DNA of 64,000 bases from Anomaloglossus baeobatrachus. Lineage: Eukaryota; Chordata; Amphibia; Anura; Aromobatidae. Shown one piece after another: positions 21,937 through 31,836 of this stretch. The notes under the pieces are model-generated. The model made no database searches, was not told where the DNA came from, and was given only the letters and a program-made list of their open reading frames with translations. The stretch lies in NCBI RefSeq assembly GCF_048569485.1, contig NC_134357.1:109042744-109106743 (forward strand), read 5' to 3'. Numbering within the stretch: position 1 is the first letter of the stretch; each line of letters begins with the position of its first letter. Made by a program: the position numbers and the translations under genes.

Positions 21937-22131
21937 GACATGTAATCAGAATAAAAATCTAAATTTATTTGCAAGCAAATAACTGTAATAACTAATAAAG
22001 CACTGCTATAATTACATTTAATTCTCTCAAAATTTTCGTTTCATTCACCTTTTCCGTTCTAATATTTTACAACCTGAACGGCCATGGCTTGCCCCCCTAG
22101 TTTTGATCCTGGGTACGCCCATGACAGAGAA

Positions 22132-22876
22132 TAAATCTTAGAATGAGAATACGTTGCCGAAGGAATTACAAAGAATGCCCCAATTTTCTAATGTCAGGCG
22201 TGATATATTCTGCTGTGTTCCCCGAATCCGTCCTGTAGATTTCGGCTTTTGTGGGAACTTCTTGATGTTGGAGCTCGTCCTCGCTCATGGCTCTGATAAA
22301 CAGTCCCTGTATCTTTAATGCAGAGCACGCCCACAGAGAAGTCACACAGCTCCAGCCCAGCAGCGTGAATTGTGTGTGTGCTGCAGGCTCTAATGAGGAA
22401 ACACCATGATACACCGCACACTTTCTGGCTTTACTAAAGATTCCGGTAAGTTCCTGGTTGCTTTATCCCCTCGTATTCTTCCACCGAGTTCTTGGCCGTG
22501 GTTCTTTGACATTCCGGTACACAGGACACATTCACGTGTCGGGGAGGATGAGCGTACAACCTTCATTCCTATTTGCTCTGCTCATGTTTCATAACAAACT
22601 GCTGGGCTGACGTTAGCGCTGATCAGTGACGCACACGTTACAATGGATGCAGAATGTGGTACAGTGTAACTTCTATATATACCATATATTACATTGCAAT
22701 TGTATCTATTTCTGTAGGAGGAAGAAGAAGATAATAAGTCTCCATCTCAGATGCTGACGCAGGTCCTATGTGTTGAGCTTCCCGAGCCCTCTGTGACTTG
22801 GAGGCAGCACAATCAGTGGATGCTGCTGTGTGTGCTGCCGGAGGCTGGTACAATGGGCTGGCTTATCAAGCAGTGA
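22132..22876 (+). other. Possible host exon pair (weak)
   Basis: This stretch has no repeat I recognise. A strong splice-donor-like site (ccg|gtaagttc) lies at 22446, and a pyrimidine-rich acceptor-like site (ctatttctgtag) ends at 22717, 272 bases later. The following frame is open for 52 codons (EEEEDNKSPSQMLTQVLC...) to TGA at 22874-22876. The upstream ATG at 22406 does not stay open in that phase, so a coding pair is not established. On the other strand a GCCATGA start at about 22289 opens a short frame (MSEDELQHQEVPTKAEIYR). Neither product is recognised. Confidence 0.12.
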
Positions 22877-23604
22877 GGTATTAGTAGCCTGAGAGCTGTT
22901 ACGTAAGATGCCAGTATTACCATAGAGGATCCATGATTAGTGGCGTATATACCCATGCTGCAAATTTTCACCTGAGCCATGAAGCAGCGTAGTCAATGTC
23001 ACTCACTACACGTTGTACGTGGGCGGTCTACACTACAAGAGGGGAGCATCTATCTGCATGTTTCCTACATACTGGCTAACACGGTACAAAGATATATTTT
23101 ACTTGTTTCCTACATAGGCACTGACACTCAAAGGGGTTTTCCATACTGTACATGTGAAGCGTCTATGAATCATATCCCAGCACAGTTCATGAACTGCTTG
23201 TCACATAGTATCTGTAGAATGAGAAATGAGAAAGTGATATTTAACCATTTTATTGCTAAATGTAACATTATTGTTTTCTGTCTATCGAGGCTGAGGTTGA
23301 TTGTACTTTTAGGAGTTGAGTTGGTGCGAATCGATTGGCAGGGCCTGGTCCAACTGCCAGGTCGGTAATTAGTGGCAGCTCGACAAAAGCCCTAAAAATT
23401 GTCCGATAACTGACAACATCCGCAACTCATATTTGATCAGTCGACCTCACATGACGTCATTTGTGCATCACACAACACCAGTGACGTCACACCATGCGTG
23501 TAATCAAAAGAGGGTCCGGGCATATTGCTAGGTAAGAAGCGATACTTACGGCTACCATCCAGTGGCCACAGGTGCCACTGACATGAATATCTCACCAGAT
23601 GTTG
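22877..23604. other. Unassigned sequence
   Basis: No gene or clear repeat end is seen. Two perfect or near CRE-like sites (tgacgtca) lie near 23453 and 23482, in a block of alternating gtcac motifs. Confidence 0.4.
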
Positions 23605-23612
23605 GTAATAAT

Positions 23613-24431
23613 TAGGGATGATCGAATACCTCAAATTATTCGGCTTCGCGAATATTTGACGAATAACTCGCCGCTATGCGAATATTCAATGCGCAATGTA
23701 AGTCTATGGGAAGCCTGAATAGTAGTTCCGAATAGTTGTTATTCGGGTTTCCCTTAGACTTAGGCGGGCTTTGCACGTTGCGACATCGCAAGCTGATGCT
23801 GCGATGTCGCACGTGATAGTCCCCGCCCCCGTCGCACATGCGATATCTTGTGATAGCTGGCGTAACGAAAATTATAGCTACGCCAGCTTCACATGCACTC
23901 ACCTGCCCTGCGACCGTCGCTCTGGCCGGCGACCCGCCTCCCTCCTAAGGGGCGGGTTGTGTGGCGTCATAGCGACGTCACACGGCAGGCGGCCAATAGC
24001 GGCAGAGGGGCGGAGATGAGCAGGATGTAAACTTCCCGCCCACCTCCTTCCTTCCGTAGAGCCGCCGGCGGCAGGTAAGGTGAAGTTCCTCGCTCCTGCG
24101 GCGTAACACACAGCGATGTGTGCTGCCGCAAGAACGAGGAACAGCATCGTACCATCGCTGCAGCAAAATTATGGAAAAGTCGGAGCTTGCAACGATGATA
24201 CGATAGCGACACTTTTGCGCTCGTTTATCGTATCATCTAAGATTTACACACTACGACATCGCAAGTGACGCCGGATGTGCGTCACATTCGATTTGACCCC
24301 ACCGACATCGCACCTGCGATGTCGTAGTGTGCAAAGCCGCCCTTACATTGCGCATCAAATATTTGCGAATAGTGGCGACCAATTCAGAAAATATTCGCAA
24401 AGCCGATATTTAAGGTATTTGATAATTCCTA
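23613..24431. mobile_element. hAT-type MITE split by another MITE
   Basis: Inverted ends TAGGGATGATCGAATACC and, reversed, TAGGAATTATCAAATACC. The flanks gtaataat (23605-23612) and gtaacaat (24432-24439) match at 7 of 8 bases, fitting a hAT target duplication. The arms contain inverted blocks such as ttcgcgaata. A Harbinger-like MITE interrupts it. Confidence 0.8.
23763..24342. mobile_element. Harbinger-like MITE, TSD TTA
   Basis: Inverted ends GGCGGGCTTTGCACGTTGCG and, reversed, GGGCGGCTTTGCACACTACG. TTA lies on both sides (23760-23762 and 24343-24345). Removing it restores the hAT MITE arm (acttacattgcg). The right arm includes cgacatcgcacctgcgatg, itself an inverted repeat. Confidence 0.82.
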
Positions 24432-24844
24432 GTAACAATCCCATCCAATCCACCCAGGCAAAAAAAAAATCAAACCATAGATGTGTATAAATTAGGATAT
24501 GTGTAATAATAACAAATGAAACGGAAAAAGTATTGAACACATGAAGAAAGAGAGGTGCAAAAAGCCACTGAAAGTCATGATAGCAGCTGAAATCTATCAG
24601 TAATTAGAAAGCAATCCTGCCCTTAGTGAAAACTAATATCATCTGGTTAAACTGATAGCCTATAAAAAGGTGTCTCATTATCAAGGTGCCACACAAGAAA
24701 CATCACATGATGGGTAAAACCTGTGAGCTGTCACCTTATTGATGTAAAACATACTGATGACATTGGTTACAGAACAATTTCTAAACTACTGAAGAGTCCA
24801 GTGAGCACTGCTGGGACTATAATATGGAAGTAAAAAAAAACATA

Positions 24845-25497
24845 CCATATTTTTTGGATTATAAGGCGCACTTTTCCTCCCAAAAATTTTGGAGGAAAAT
24901 GAGTGCGTCTTAAAATCCGAATGTAGCTTACCGGGAGATGGAGAATGGGCGCTGTGCTGACTGCGGTGGGCACTGTATGGAGCAGGGTGGTGCGGCGGGT
25001 GAGATGCTCTGTCAGCGGTGTGGGGCTGTGGTGGCTGCGGTGGGCGCTGTGTGGAGCAAGGCAGTGCGGGGGTGAGATGGTCTGTCGGCGGTGCTATCTT
25101 AAAATAATGCCGCCAGGAGTCGGCGTGTGTGCAGATGGAGCTCTCAGATTGTCATTGCATTGAGGGCTCAATCTGCGCAGGCGCCGATTCCGGGCGGCAT
25201 TATTTGAAGATCTAACCGCTGATACAGCATCTAACCCCCACACTGCCCTGCTCCACACAGCCAGCATTACCGGCCACACTGCAGCCAACACCGCCAGCCT
25301 CACTGCAGCCAGTATTGCCCTACTCCAGCACCCCCCTGCTGCCTCCTGGGACCCCGCTCCACCACTGCTGTCACCCCCTACATTAAGACACCACTGAAGT
25401 ATAAGATGGACCCCCTTTTTTTTTTATTTACCTTTTTTATCTCTATATTTGGGGTGTGTCTTATAATCCAGTGCGTCTTATAAAACAAAAAATACAG
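24845..25497. mobile_element. Mariner-type MITE, TSD TA
   Basis: Inverted ends around CCATATTTTTTGGATTATAAG and, reversed, CTGTATTTTTTGTTTTATAAG, each followed by a gcgcac or acgcac block. TA flanks both sides (24843-24844 and 25498-25499). The same arms with a common gcgtctta core are widespread in tetrapod genomes. The middle is GC-rich and palindromic. Confidence 0.78.
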
Positions 25498-25749
25498 TAA
25501 TTTCCTAATAAACTGGCTCTGCCCAAGGTGCTCCCTGCAAGATTTCAGACAGATAACTAAAAAAGAATTATCAGAAGAGTTGTCCAAGAGCCAAGAACCA
25601 CCTGTGCAGAACTACAGAAAGCCTAGAATCAGCAGGTGCCATTGTTTCAAAGAAAACAATCAGTAATGCACTCAACTGCCATGGCCTGTATGCACGCTGT
25701 CTATGCAAGACTCCATTGCTGAACAAAAAAGCATGTTCATCCACGCTTA

Positions 25750-26281
25750 TGCGGGCGTCACACGATGCGATCTATCGTGCGATCGCATGTGCGATCGTAC
25801 CCGCCCCCGTCGTTTGTACGTCACGGGCAAATCGCTGCCCGTGTTGCACAAAGTCGTTTAACCCCCATCACACGTACTTTCGTGCTGAGTGACGTCGCTG
25901 TGGGCGGCGAACATCCACTTCCTGAAGGGGGTGGGACGTTCGGCGTCACAGACGTCACATAGCGGCCGGCCAATAGAAGCGGAGGGGCCTTCCTTCCGCA
26001 TAGCCGGCGGGAGCTGCGGGATGCAGGTAAGCTGTGTTCATCGTTCCCGGGGTGTCACACAGTGCGATGTGTGCTACCCCGGGTACGATGAACAACTGGC
26101 GCAAAGTAAAATAAACGATTTTTTAAAAATAAACGAGTACACGATACACGATTTGTCACCGATTTGCGATCGCTCGTAGGTGTCACACGGGACGACGTCG
26201 CCAACGAAGACGGATGTGCGTCACGAAAACCATGATCCCGACGACCTATCGCACGATAGATCGCCTCGTGTGACGCCCACA
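25750..26281. mobile_element. Harbinger-like MITE, TSD TTA
   Basis: Inverted ends TGCGGGCGTCACACGATGCG and, reversed, TGTGGGCGTCACACGAGGCG, with TTA on both sides (25747-25749 and 26282-26284). Both arms carry an inner atctatcgtgcgat palindrome. Confidence 0.85.
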
Positions 26282-26314
26282 TTAGTCTGCTCAGATGAGA
26301 CCGAACTTCATATA

Positions 26315-27196
26315 TCCTGTTTCCCCGAAAATAAGACACTGTCTTATATTTGTTTTTGCCATGAAAAAAGTGCTAGGTCTTATTTTCGGGGGAGGGCTTA
26401 TTCTCAAGGAAACATGGTTGGGGATAGTTTTCCCCCAAAAAATGCAGATCCCCCTTCCCAGGATCATCATACTTACCAGACCCCGGACATCTGCATGGCT
26501 CCAAAGTCCTCCTGCGATCACCAGTGGGTGCTTCTAGCAGGTATGCTCCACGCTGTCCTCCCCTCCTTCTGGCCGCCACTCATATATCAGATCGCATACA
26601 CACACTCATACACACGCGCGCGCACGCACACACACACAAACAAACAAACAAACACACACAGACACACACACACACACTCATGAGATCGCACATACAATCA
26701 AGTCCAGTGATATCACTTGCTTCCAGACAGCAGGGGACTCTCTGGTCTTCTGTCTGTATGATGCGTTCCACTAGCAGGTCCACTGCTCAGTGTCGCAGAT
26801 CCTCATGCCGTCCAGAAGTAATCGATATCGCTGGATGTGGTGAGTATATGTGTGCAATCTGATGTGTGATTGTTTCTGTGTGCGATCTGATGTGTGTGTG
26901 ATTGTGTGTGTGTGTGATCTGATATGTGTGGGGGGGTGTTCCGCTGCAGGTCCTTGATGCATTCCACTGCTCCCAGTTGGCGTCTGGTGAGTATGGTCGC
27001 GGGGTATTCTGTCTTCTTTCTTTTCTCTTTTGGGGGTGTCTGCTTTCTACAATGAAGTGTCCTACAGTATTCTTTAACTATTTTAGCTGCATGGACACTT
27101 CATTATTGAACAACAATCAGGTCTTATTTTCAGAGTAGGTCTATATTTAAGCCTTGATGAAAACTCCTGCTAGGCCTTATTTTTGGGGAAACATGG
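26315..27196. mobile_element. MITE with TTTCCCCGAAAATAAG-type ends, TSD TA
   Basis: The left arm reads cctgtttccccgaaaataag and the right arm, reversed, ccatgtttccccaaaaataag. TA lies on both sides. Internal copies of the aggtcttattttc motif recur near each end. A (CA)n microsatellite occupies about 26598-26680. Confidence 0.78.
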
Positions 27197-27260
27197 TAAT
27201 TGGAGGAAGGATGAATGGACAAACGTACTAAAACATTCTTGATAAAACTCTGCTGCCACC

Positions 27261-28099
27261 ATCCTTAGATAGAATCATAGAACAATGTCTTCACAAACAA
27301 TTATTTTTGCAAAGTTATGAATTACTAAAAGCAGTAAAAAAAAAAAAAGGAAGTAAATTTGGTATCAGTTTAATCATACTGGCTTGGTAAATTAAAGAGG
27401 CTGTTCACTACTTTTACATTGATAGTTCCTCAATGTCTGATCTTTACGGGGTCCGTCACCAGACGCTTCCTACAATCAGCTCTTCTTGGTGCTGGCAGCA
27501 GCAGCGGACAGCCGGAAAATGCTCCGTTTCGGAGATCCTCATCAACTGATAGCGGCTGCAGCTGGGCACTGCACACCTGCCTCTCATTCAAATAAATAGG
27601 AGGCGGATGTGCACTATCCGGCTACGGCCAATGTCAGAATATGGAGCAGCTTTGTAACTAAGCATTTTGTGTCGCCGCCAACACTGAAAACAGCTAATCA
27701 TCAAGGGTGCCTAGTGTCAGGTCATCAATGTCTGATCGGGTCCATCTCCTTTGCTCACATGTTAAGGAGAAGTCAATCACATCTGCTCCCCTCTTATATA
27801 TGCTGACTAGATCCATCTGCAGCACCCCACAGGGCAGGTGGTTAACCTACTCGTTGCCGGGCCATTGAGGGTCGGGTCAGGCGATGTCACGGGTGGCCTT
27901 GCCCGGTTCCGTTGCCCCGAGGCGTACAGTAAATGGTGTGGGGAAATCGGGGTGTTTGGGAAAGTGTCACGTCTCCACTGGAGTCGACTTCTGCTTCAAT
28001 CACCAGACGACGACGCGTCACCACTGTGGGCGACACTGGGGACGAGGGAGCAGTCAGTGACTCTGTTGGGCGCAGGCTCCGCTCATCTATTAGGCTGGG
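27261..28099. other. Unassigned sequence with a TTAA-type repeat start
   Basis: ttaaagaggctgttcac at about 27393 resembles the ends of TTAA-flanked frog repeats, but no partner end was found. From 27830 the DNA becomes GC-rich and LTR-like (cagcaccccacagggcaggtgg). No gene is supported. Confidence 0.4.
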
Positions 28100-29781
28100 T
28101 GTCACTAGGACCTGCAGTACCACTGGTTGACTGTGGTGGTGTGTGCCTTCTGGCTGGAGTAGCTACCTTTCAGCTGGGGCCAATGGGAAGGCACCACACC
28201 CCTCTTATGCTTTCTCCCTTCTGCTAGCAGGTGCCAGATATAGTCCTGTAATTCCCTGCTAGATTCTGGTTCCTTGCTGTTTGTTTGTATTTCCATATAT
28301 TGACCTTAGCTTGACCACCTGACCACTCTTCTGCCTGCCGTTCCTGTACTTCGCTGCTAGTTCCGGTTTTGACCCTTAGCCTGATATCTGTCCACTCTCC
28401 TGACTGATGATTTTTGTCCCTGTTCTACCTTCTGGATTTGACCCTGCCTGGTTACTGCTATTCTCAGGACCGCAGTCTTCCGTGGGCAGCGATCACCTAG
28501 GTTCTGTCGTAATTCCAAATCCCTGTATAGGAGTTAAAGGGTTGCGGGGTCCGGGTTCCTGCTTTGTGGGTGGTTGCCTCTATTCACTTGTTTCACCAAT
28601 GCTGAGTCCGTGGCTCCAGGCAAGCGTCACAGAAAGTTTGTCGTGATGCCACCTGTGGTACGCGGCCAGGGAGTAGCTGCCGCTGCAGAATTCCTCACCG
28701 GGGCAGGTGTTATGGCAGGATGGTATCGCTCCCCACAGGCAGAGCGGGCCTGGGTGGATGACGGGGGTTGGCAGGCCTCTTGGAAGTGCGGGACGACGGC
28801 GTCGCTAATCAGAGTCTGAGTCAGCAACTGCGGTTCCAGGTTCTCTTTAATCACTGATTTAAAGCTGCGCCAAGGTGCTTGTCTCTGCCGTTGTGCGCTC
28901 CGGTCAATCCCAAGCAAGTGAGGGGCCACCACCGGTGTTTGAGGAAAGAGAGAGAGAGTGTCCTTTCCTTGGGGTGTCCCCTTTGGAAGGTAGGAATCCC
29001 GGCTGAGCTCCTGCTCCAAGCCCCGGGCCCTGTGTAGATCAAAGAGTTCCAGAAGTGTCTTGTCAGAACTCTGGTCCCAACTCGTCTGTCTGTGTGAGTG
29101 TGTTGCGCCTACCTTATCCCCCAATGCTGCCCGCCCCTGGCGGTTGCCCTAGCAACTGGAAAGTCCCATGACTCTATATGGCCACCCCCTGTATGCCCCA
29201 AGACAGCTCCCCAGTGGGAAGCACCTGACTGTATGTATGTAAGGTGGAATGTGGAAACACCAATCAGTAACCCCCACCCCTTACTTGAGATGGATACCAC
29301 ACCTTAACTGAGGTGCAGTAGCCTGTGGCGACCAGAGCCTCAGGGGCGCCACACGTCCACCTATGCCAGTTATAGTTTGTCTTAGCTGGTCGGTGAGGTG
29401 TTGTGATCCAGACTATTTGGTGTTTGTTATACTTGTTGCTGAGTGCGGTTGTGGAGTTGTTGCCTTTTTTGTTGTTCCCTTCCTGCTCTTGCTTTACTCC
29501 TGAGTCTCTCATTGTCTATGCCTGGGTGTGTGTGCAGTGTGTCAGAGTTTTGTTTTTCCCTTGTCTGTCTTTATCTGTTTTCCATCACACTATTACCCCA
29601 TGGTTCCCTGGTGGGAGGAAGGTATAAGAGTAGTACTGGTCAGGAGCATAGCCAGGAATGGGACTCAGTCATCTCCACCATCAGGTGTAACTTTGAGGTT
29701 GAGAATAGACTAGGGTCCCCTAGCATGAGGGACAGTATAGGATCCTCTGTCCTCCGCTATTCTAACAGTCACCTTGTGACA
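28100..29781 (+). mobile_element. Solo LTR (5-bp TSD type) split by a second LTR
   Basis: It starts tgtcactagg and ends ccttgtgaca. The flanks ctggg (28095-28099) and ctggc (29782-29786) match at 4 of 5 bases. The text is rich in ctgacc/ctgcc motifs like the 5-bp-TSD LTR at 33264-33834. An inverted LTR occupies about 28483-29353. The outer borders are probable, not certain. Confidence 0.45.
28483..29353 (-). mobile_element. Inverted LTR of the TGTGGCGCCC group
   Basis: On the minus strand it starts TGTGGCGCCCCTGAGG (right end at 29353) and carries the group's conserved late block (ccacaggtggcatcacgac) near 28650. It resembles the LTR at 379. The left border is approximate and no clean target duplication was found. 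Confidence 0.55.
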
Positions 29782-29950
29782 CTGGCATTCAATAGTTCTG
29801 CACCTCCCTACATGTTCTCTCTCATCGCTACTGATGTTCTCCATTTTGCTAATGGTCTAAGATTACTAACTTCATAATCCAAAACCTCTTCTTTCTATAA
29901 GACTTTTCTCATGCTGCACTAGTTCTCTATAATGCACTTCCTAGTAGATT

Positions 29951-31142
29951 TGTGGCACCCTGGACAAGCCAGGATGTCACAGGTACTGCAACAACACACC
30001 CCGGTTAGGCACATCAGTCACACACAAATCCTTGTTGCCTCCCTCCAGGGGCTGATGTCCACACTAGGTGGGGTGGAGCCAGGCGGTTGGCCTCACCCAC
30101 TGAGGAGTTCACAGTCCTGGAGGCGGGAAAGGAAGTCAGAACAGTTAGGGGGAAAGTTGGAGAAGAGTTAGGGAGAGTGAAGTAGAAGGAGTAAGTGGCA
30201 GGAGAGGAGCAGTCTGACCGTGTCCGGGTACGTGGCCCGGGCACCGAGAGCAAGGTTGGCAGATGGTGGTGACCGTCTGCAGGAGGGGCCGATCGACGCG
30301 GAACCGTAGGACCGGGGACGGGCGGTGGCCCGCCGGTACCGAACCAGGGAGCGAAGAGAAGCCAGCACCATCCGGCAGGGCCTACGGACCCCGACCAGGC
30401 TTGAAGTCGCCGTAAAACCGGTCAAATCCGTTAGCGACGGGAACCTCCGGGATTTCCCAGCAGCAAAGTCCTGATTGAAGGCAACCGCTCAACCTTGAAG
30501 GGAAATACAGTCAACGCCAAGGCTACAATTCCCAGGGCCAGAGCCTGTGGGCAAAAGGGGCTCCCTCGGCATCTATCCACGCTGGGGAGCGGGTTACCGG
30601 TGGGAAGCCATCGGGGCCGAAAACACACTACAGGTGCAGGGAAAGGCAGTCACCGCCAACCTACCGGGAGTGACCACCGCAGCCGGCTGCGGGACCCGTC
30701 CATCCAGCCGTTTGTTTTACCAGAGACTCCGTATACGTTATTGGCTAAGTGAGTACCACCGTGCCGTCTGGCACCGCGCTGCCCCCGCGACCCTGCACCT
30801 CACCAAACCCTGCCATCCACTCTCCAGTTACCCTCACCGGGCCCCGGGACCACCAAAAACCCCCTACCCACGGAGGGGAGAGAAACATCTCGGCTGCTCC
30901 CTGTCATCGCTCCCGGGATCCCCATCCAGAGCAGCGGTGGTGTCCCAACCTCACCACAAACCGTGGGTGGTGTCACGGACCGACTTCCCAAACCAAAAAA
31001 CTATCCCCTTTTCACTCACCGGCGAGGCGCGCCGCTTGAGTCCCCGGATCCGGCCCACCGCTCGAGCCACCGAGCAGCAGCAGCGCCGGACCCGAGCATT
31101 AGCGAGAGCGCAGAGGCGGCGGCCTCCTCCCCGCCCGCGACA
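29951..31142 (+). mobile_element. Solo LTR, 1192 bp, TSD GATT
   Basis: It begins TGTGGCACCCTGGACAAGCC and ends CCGCCCGCGACA. GATT lies at 29947-29950 and 31143-31146. It is a close relative of the LTR at 15668 and, inverted, of those at 2574 and 18539. No internal sequence is present, so it is the product of LTR-LTR recombination. Confidence 0.88.
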
Positions 31143-31146
31143 GATT

Positions 31147-31834
31147 TATATACATTCCCAATATCCACAGTCCTAAAAGCATACTACTAAAATGATGTTA
31201 AATTATCATCTATACATAGCATTAGGTTAACTTATTTACCATCAAAGGACCAAATACTGGGACCCCCTGACATCCCAATATTGGGGAACCAGGGAACAAG
31301 CATTTGCAGAGCCCCATTTTGAATACAGTGGAGGTGCACATGTTCACATCTACTCCATTAATTTTCGATAGGACTGCCAGAGAAAGCAGAACACAAGAGT
31401 CTCAGTGGATGAACCCACATTGATCTACCACTTATCACCTATGTGGTTGATAAGAAAAAGTAGGCTATAACTTTTTACAAGCAGAATACCCCTTTAAAGA
31501 GGAAGGGGAGATTCAAGACTCCTGTTCTAGTTATAGAAGTCAGGGGTTCTAGAGAGGGATGTGTCACAGGTGTCTCAAGGGTGACAGACAGTCTTGTGTT
31601 TTCTGGCAATAGAAGGTCACAGCGTTTGACTGCACAAAAAGCTCCCTGACTTTCTCTTGTTCCTGCTGTTAGTATTCTTTGTACTAGGTAGCTTTCCTGC
31701 TGTATTTTCATCTATTACCTTTTAGGACCCAGGGGAGCTAAATTTCCGTCCAGCTGCTGATTATCAGTATTCCCCTTCTGTTTCAATACTCCCAACTTTC
31801 CTGGACTTGTGCTGGAAATTATATTTATAGTGTA
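31147..31834. other. Unassigned sequence
   Basis: Nothing recognisable beyond a short frog-repeat-like end near 31485 (tacccctttaaag). No coding frame is supported. Confidence 0.5.
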
Positions 31835-31836
31835 TA

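Larger units (their letters stand above)
20961..22123 (+). mobile_element. Deleted hAT transposon, 1163 bp, TSD ACAGAGAA
   Basis: The terminal inverted repeats are exact over CATGGGCGTACCCAG (20961 and reversed at 22123). A perfect 8-bp target duplication ACAGAGAA lies at 20953-20960 and 22124-22131. Inside are a GC-rich left third, a 30-bp tandem repeat (21417-21725) and the last exon-like piece of a hAT transposase (21736-21936). Most of the transposase gene is missing, so it is non-autonomous. Confidence 0.92.
24481..27260 (+). mobile_element. Old Tc1-like relic carrying three MITEs
   Basis: On the plus strand scattered transposase pieces appear in order: LLKSPVSTAGTI near 24790, RRVVQEPRTTCAELQKA and ISNALNC-like residues near 25560-25690, TKKHVHPRL at 25720-25746, then SDETEL (first catalytic D) at about 26288-26305, and EEGWTN-like residues after 27200. 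Stops and frameshifts are frequent, and a gap of some 20 codons precedes SDETEL. MITEs interrupt it at 24845-25497, 25750-26281 and 26315-27196. Element ends were not fixed. Confidence 0.6.

Noticed and set aside
22166-22421. Minus-strand frame MYHGVSSLEPAAHTQF... as a gene
   Set aside because: Two overlapping frames are equally open, no known domain is visible and there is no supporting splice or polyadenylation signal beyond a single good start context.
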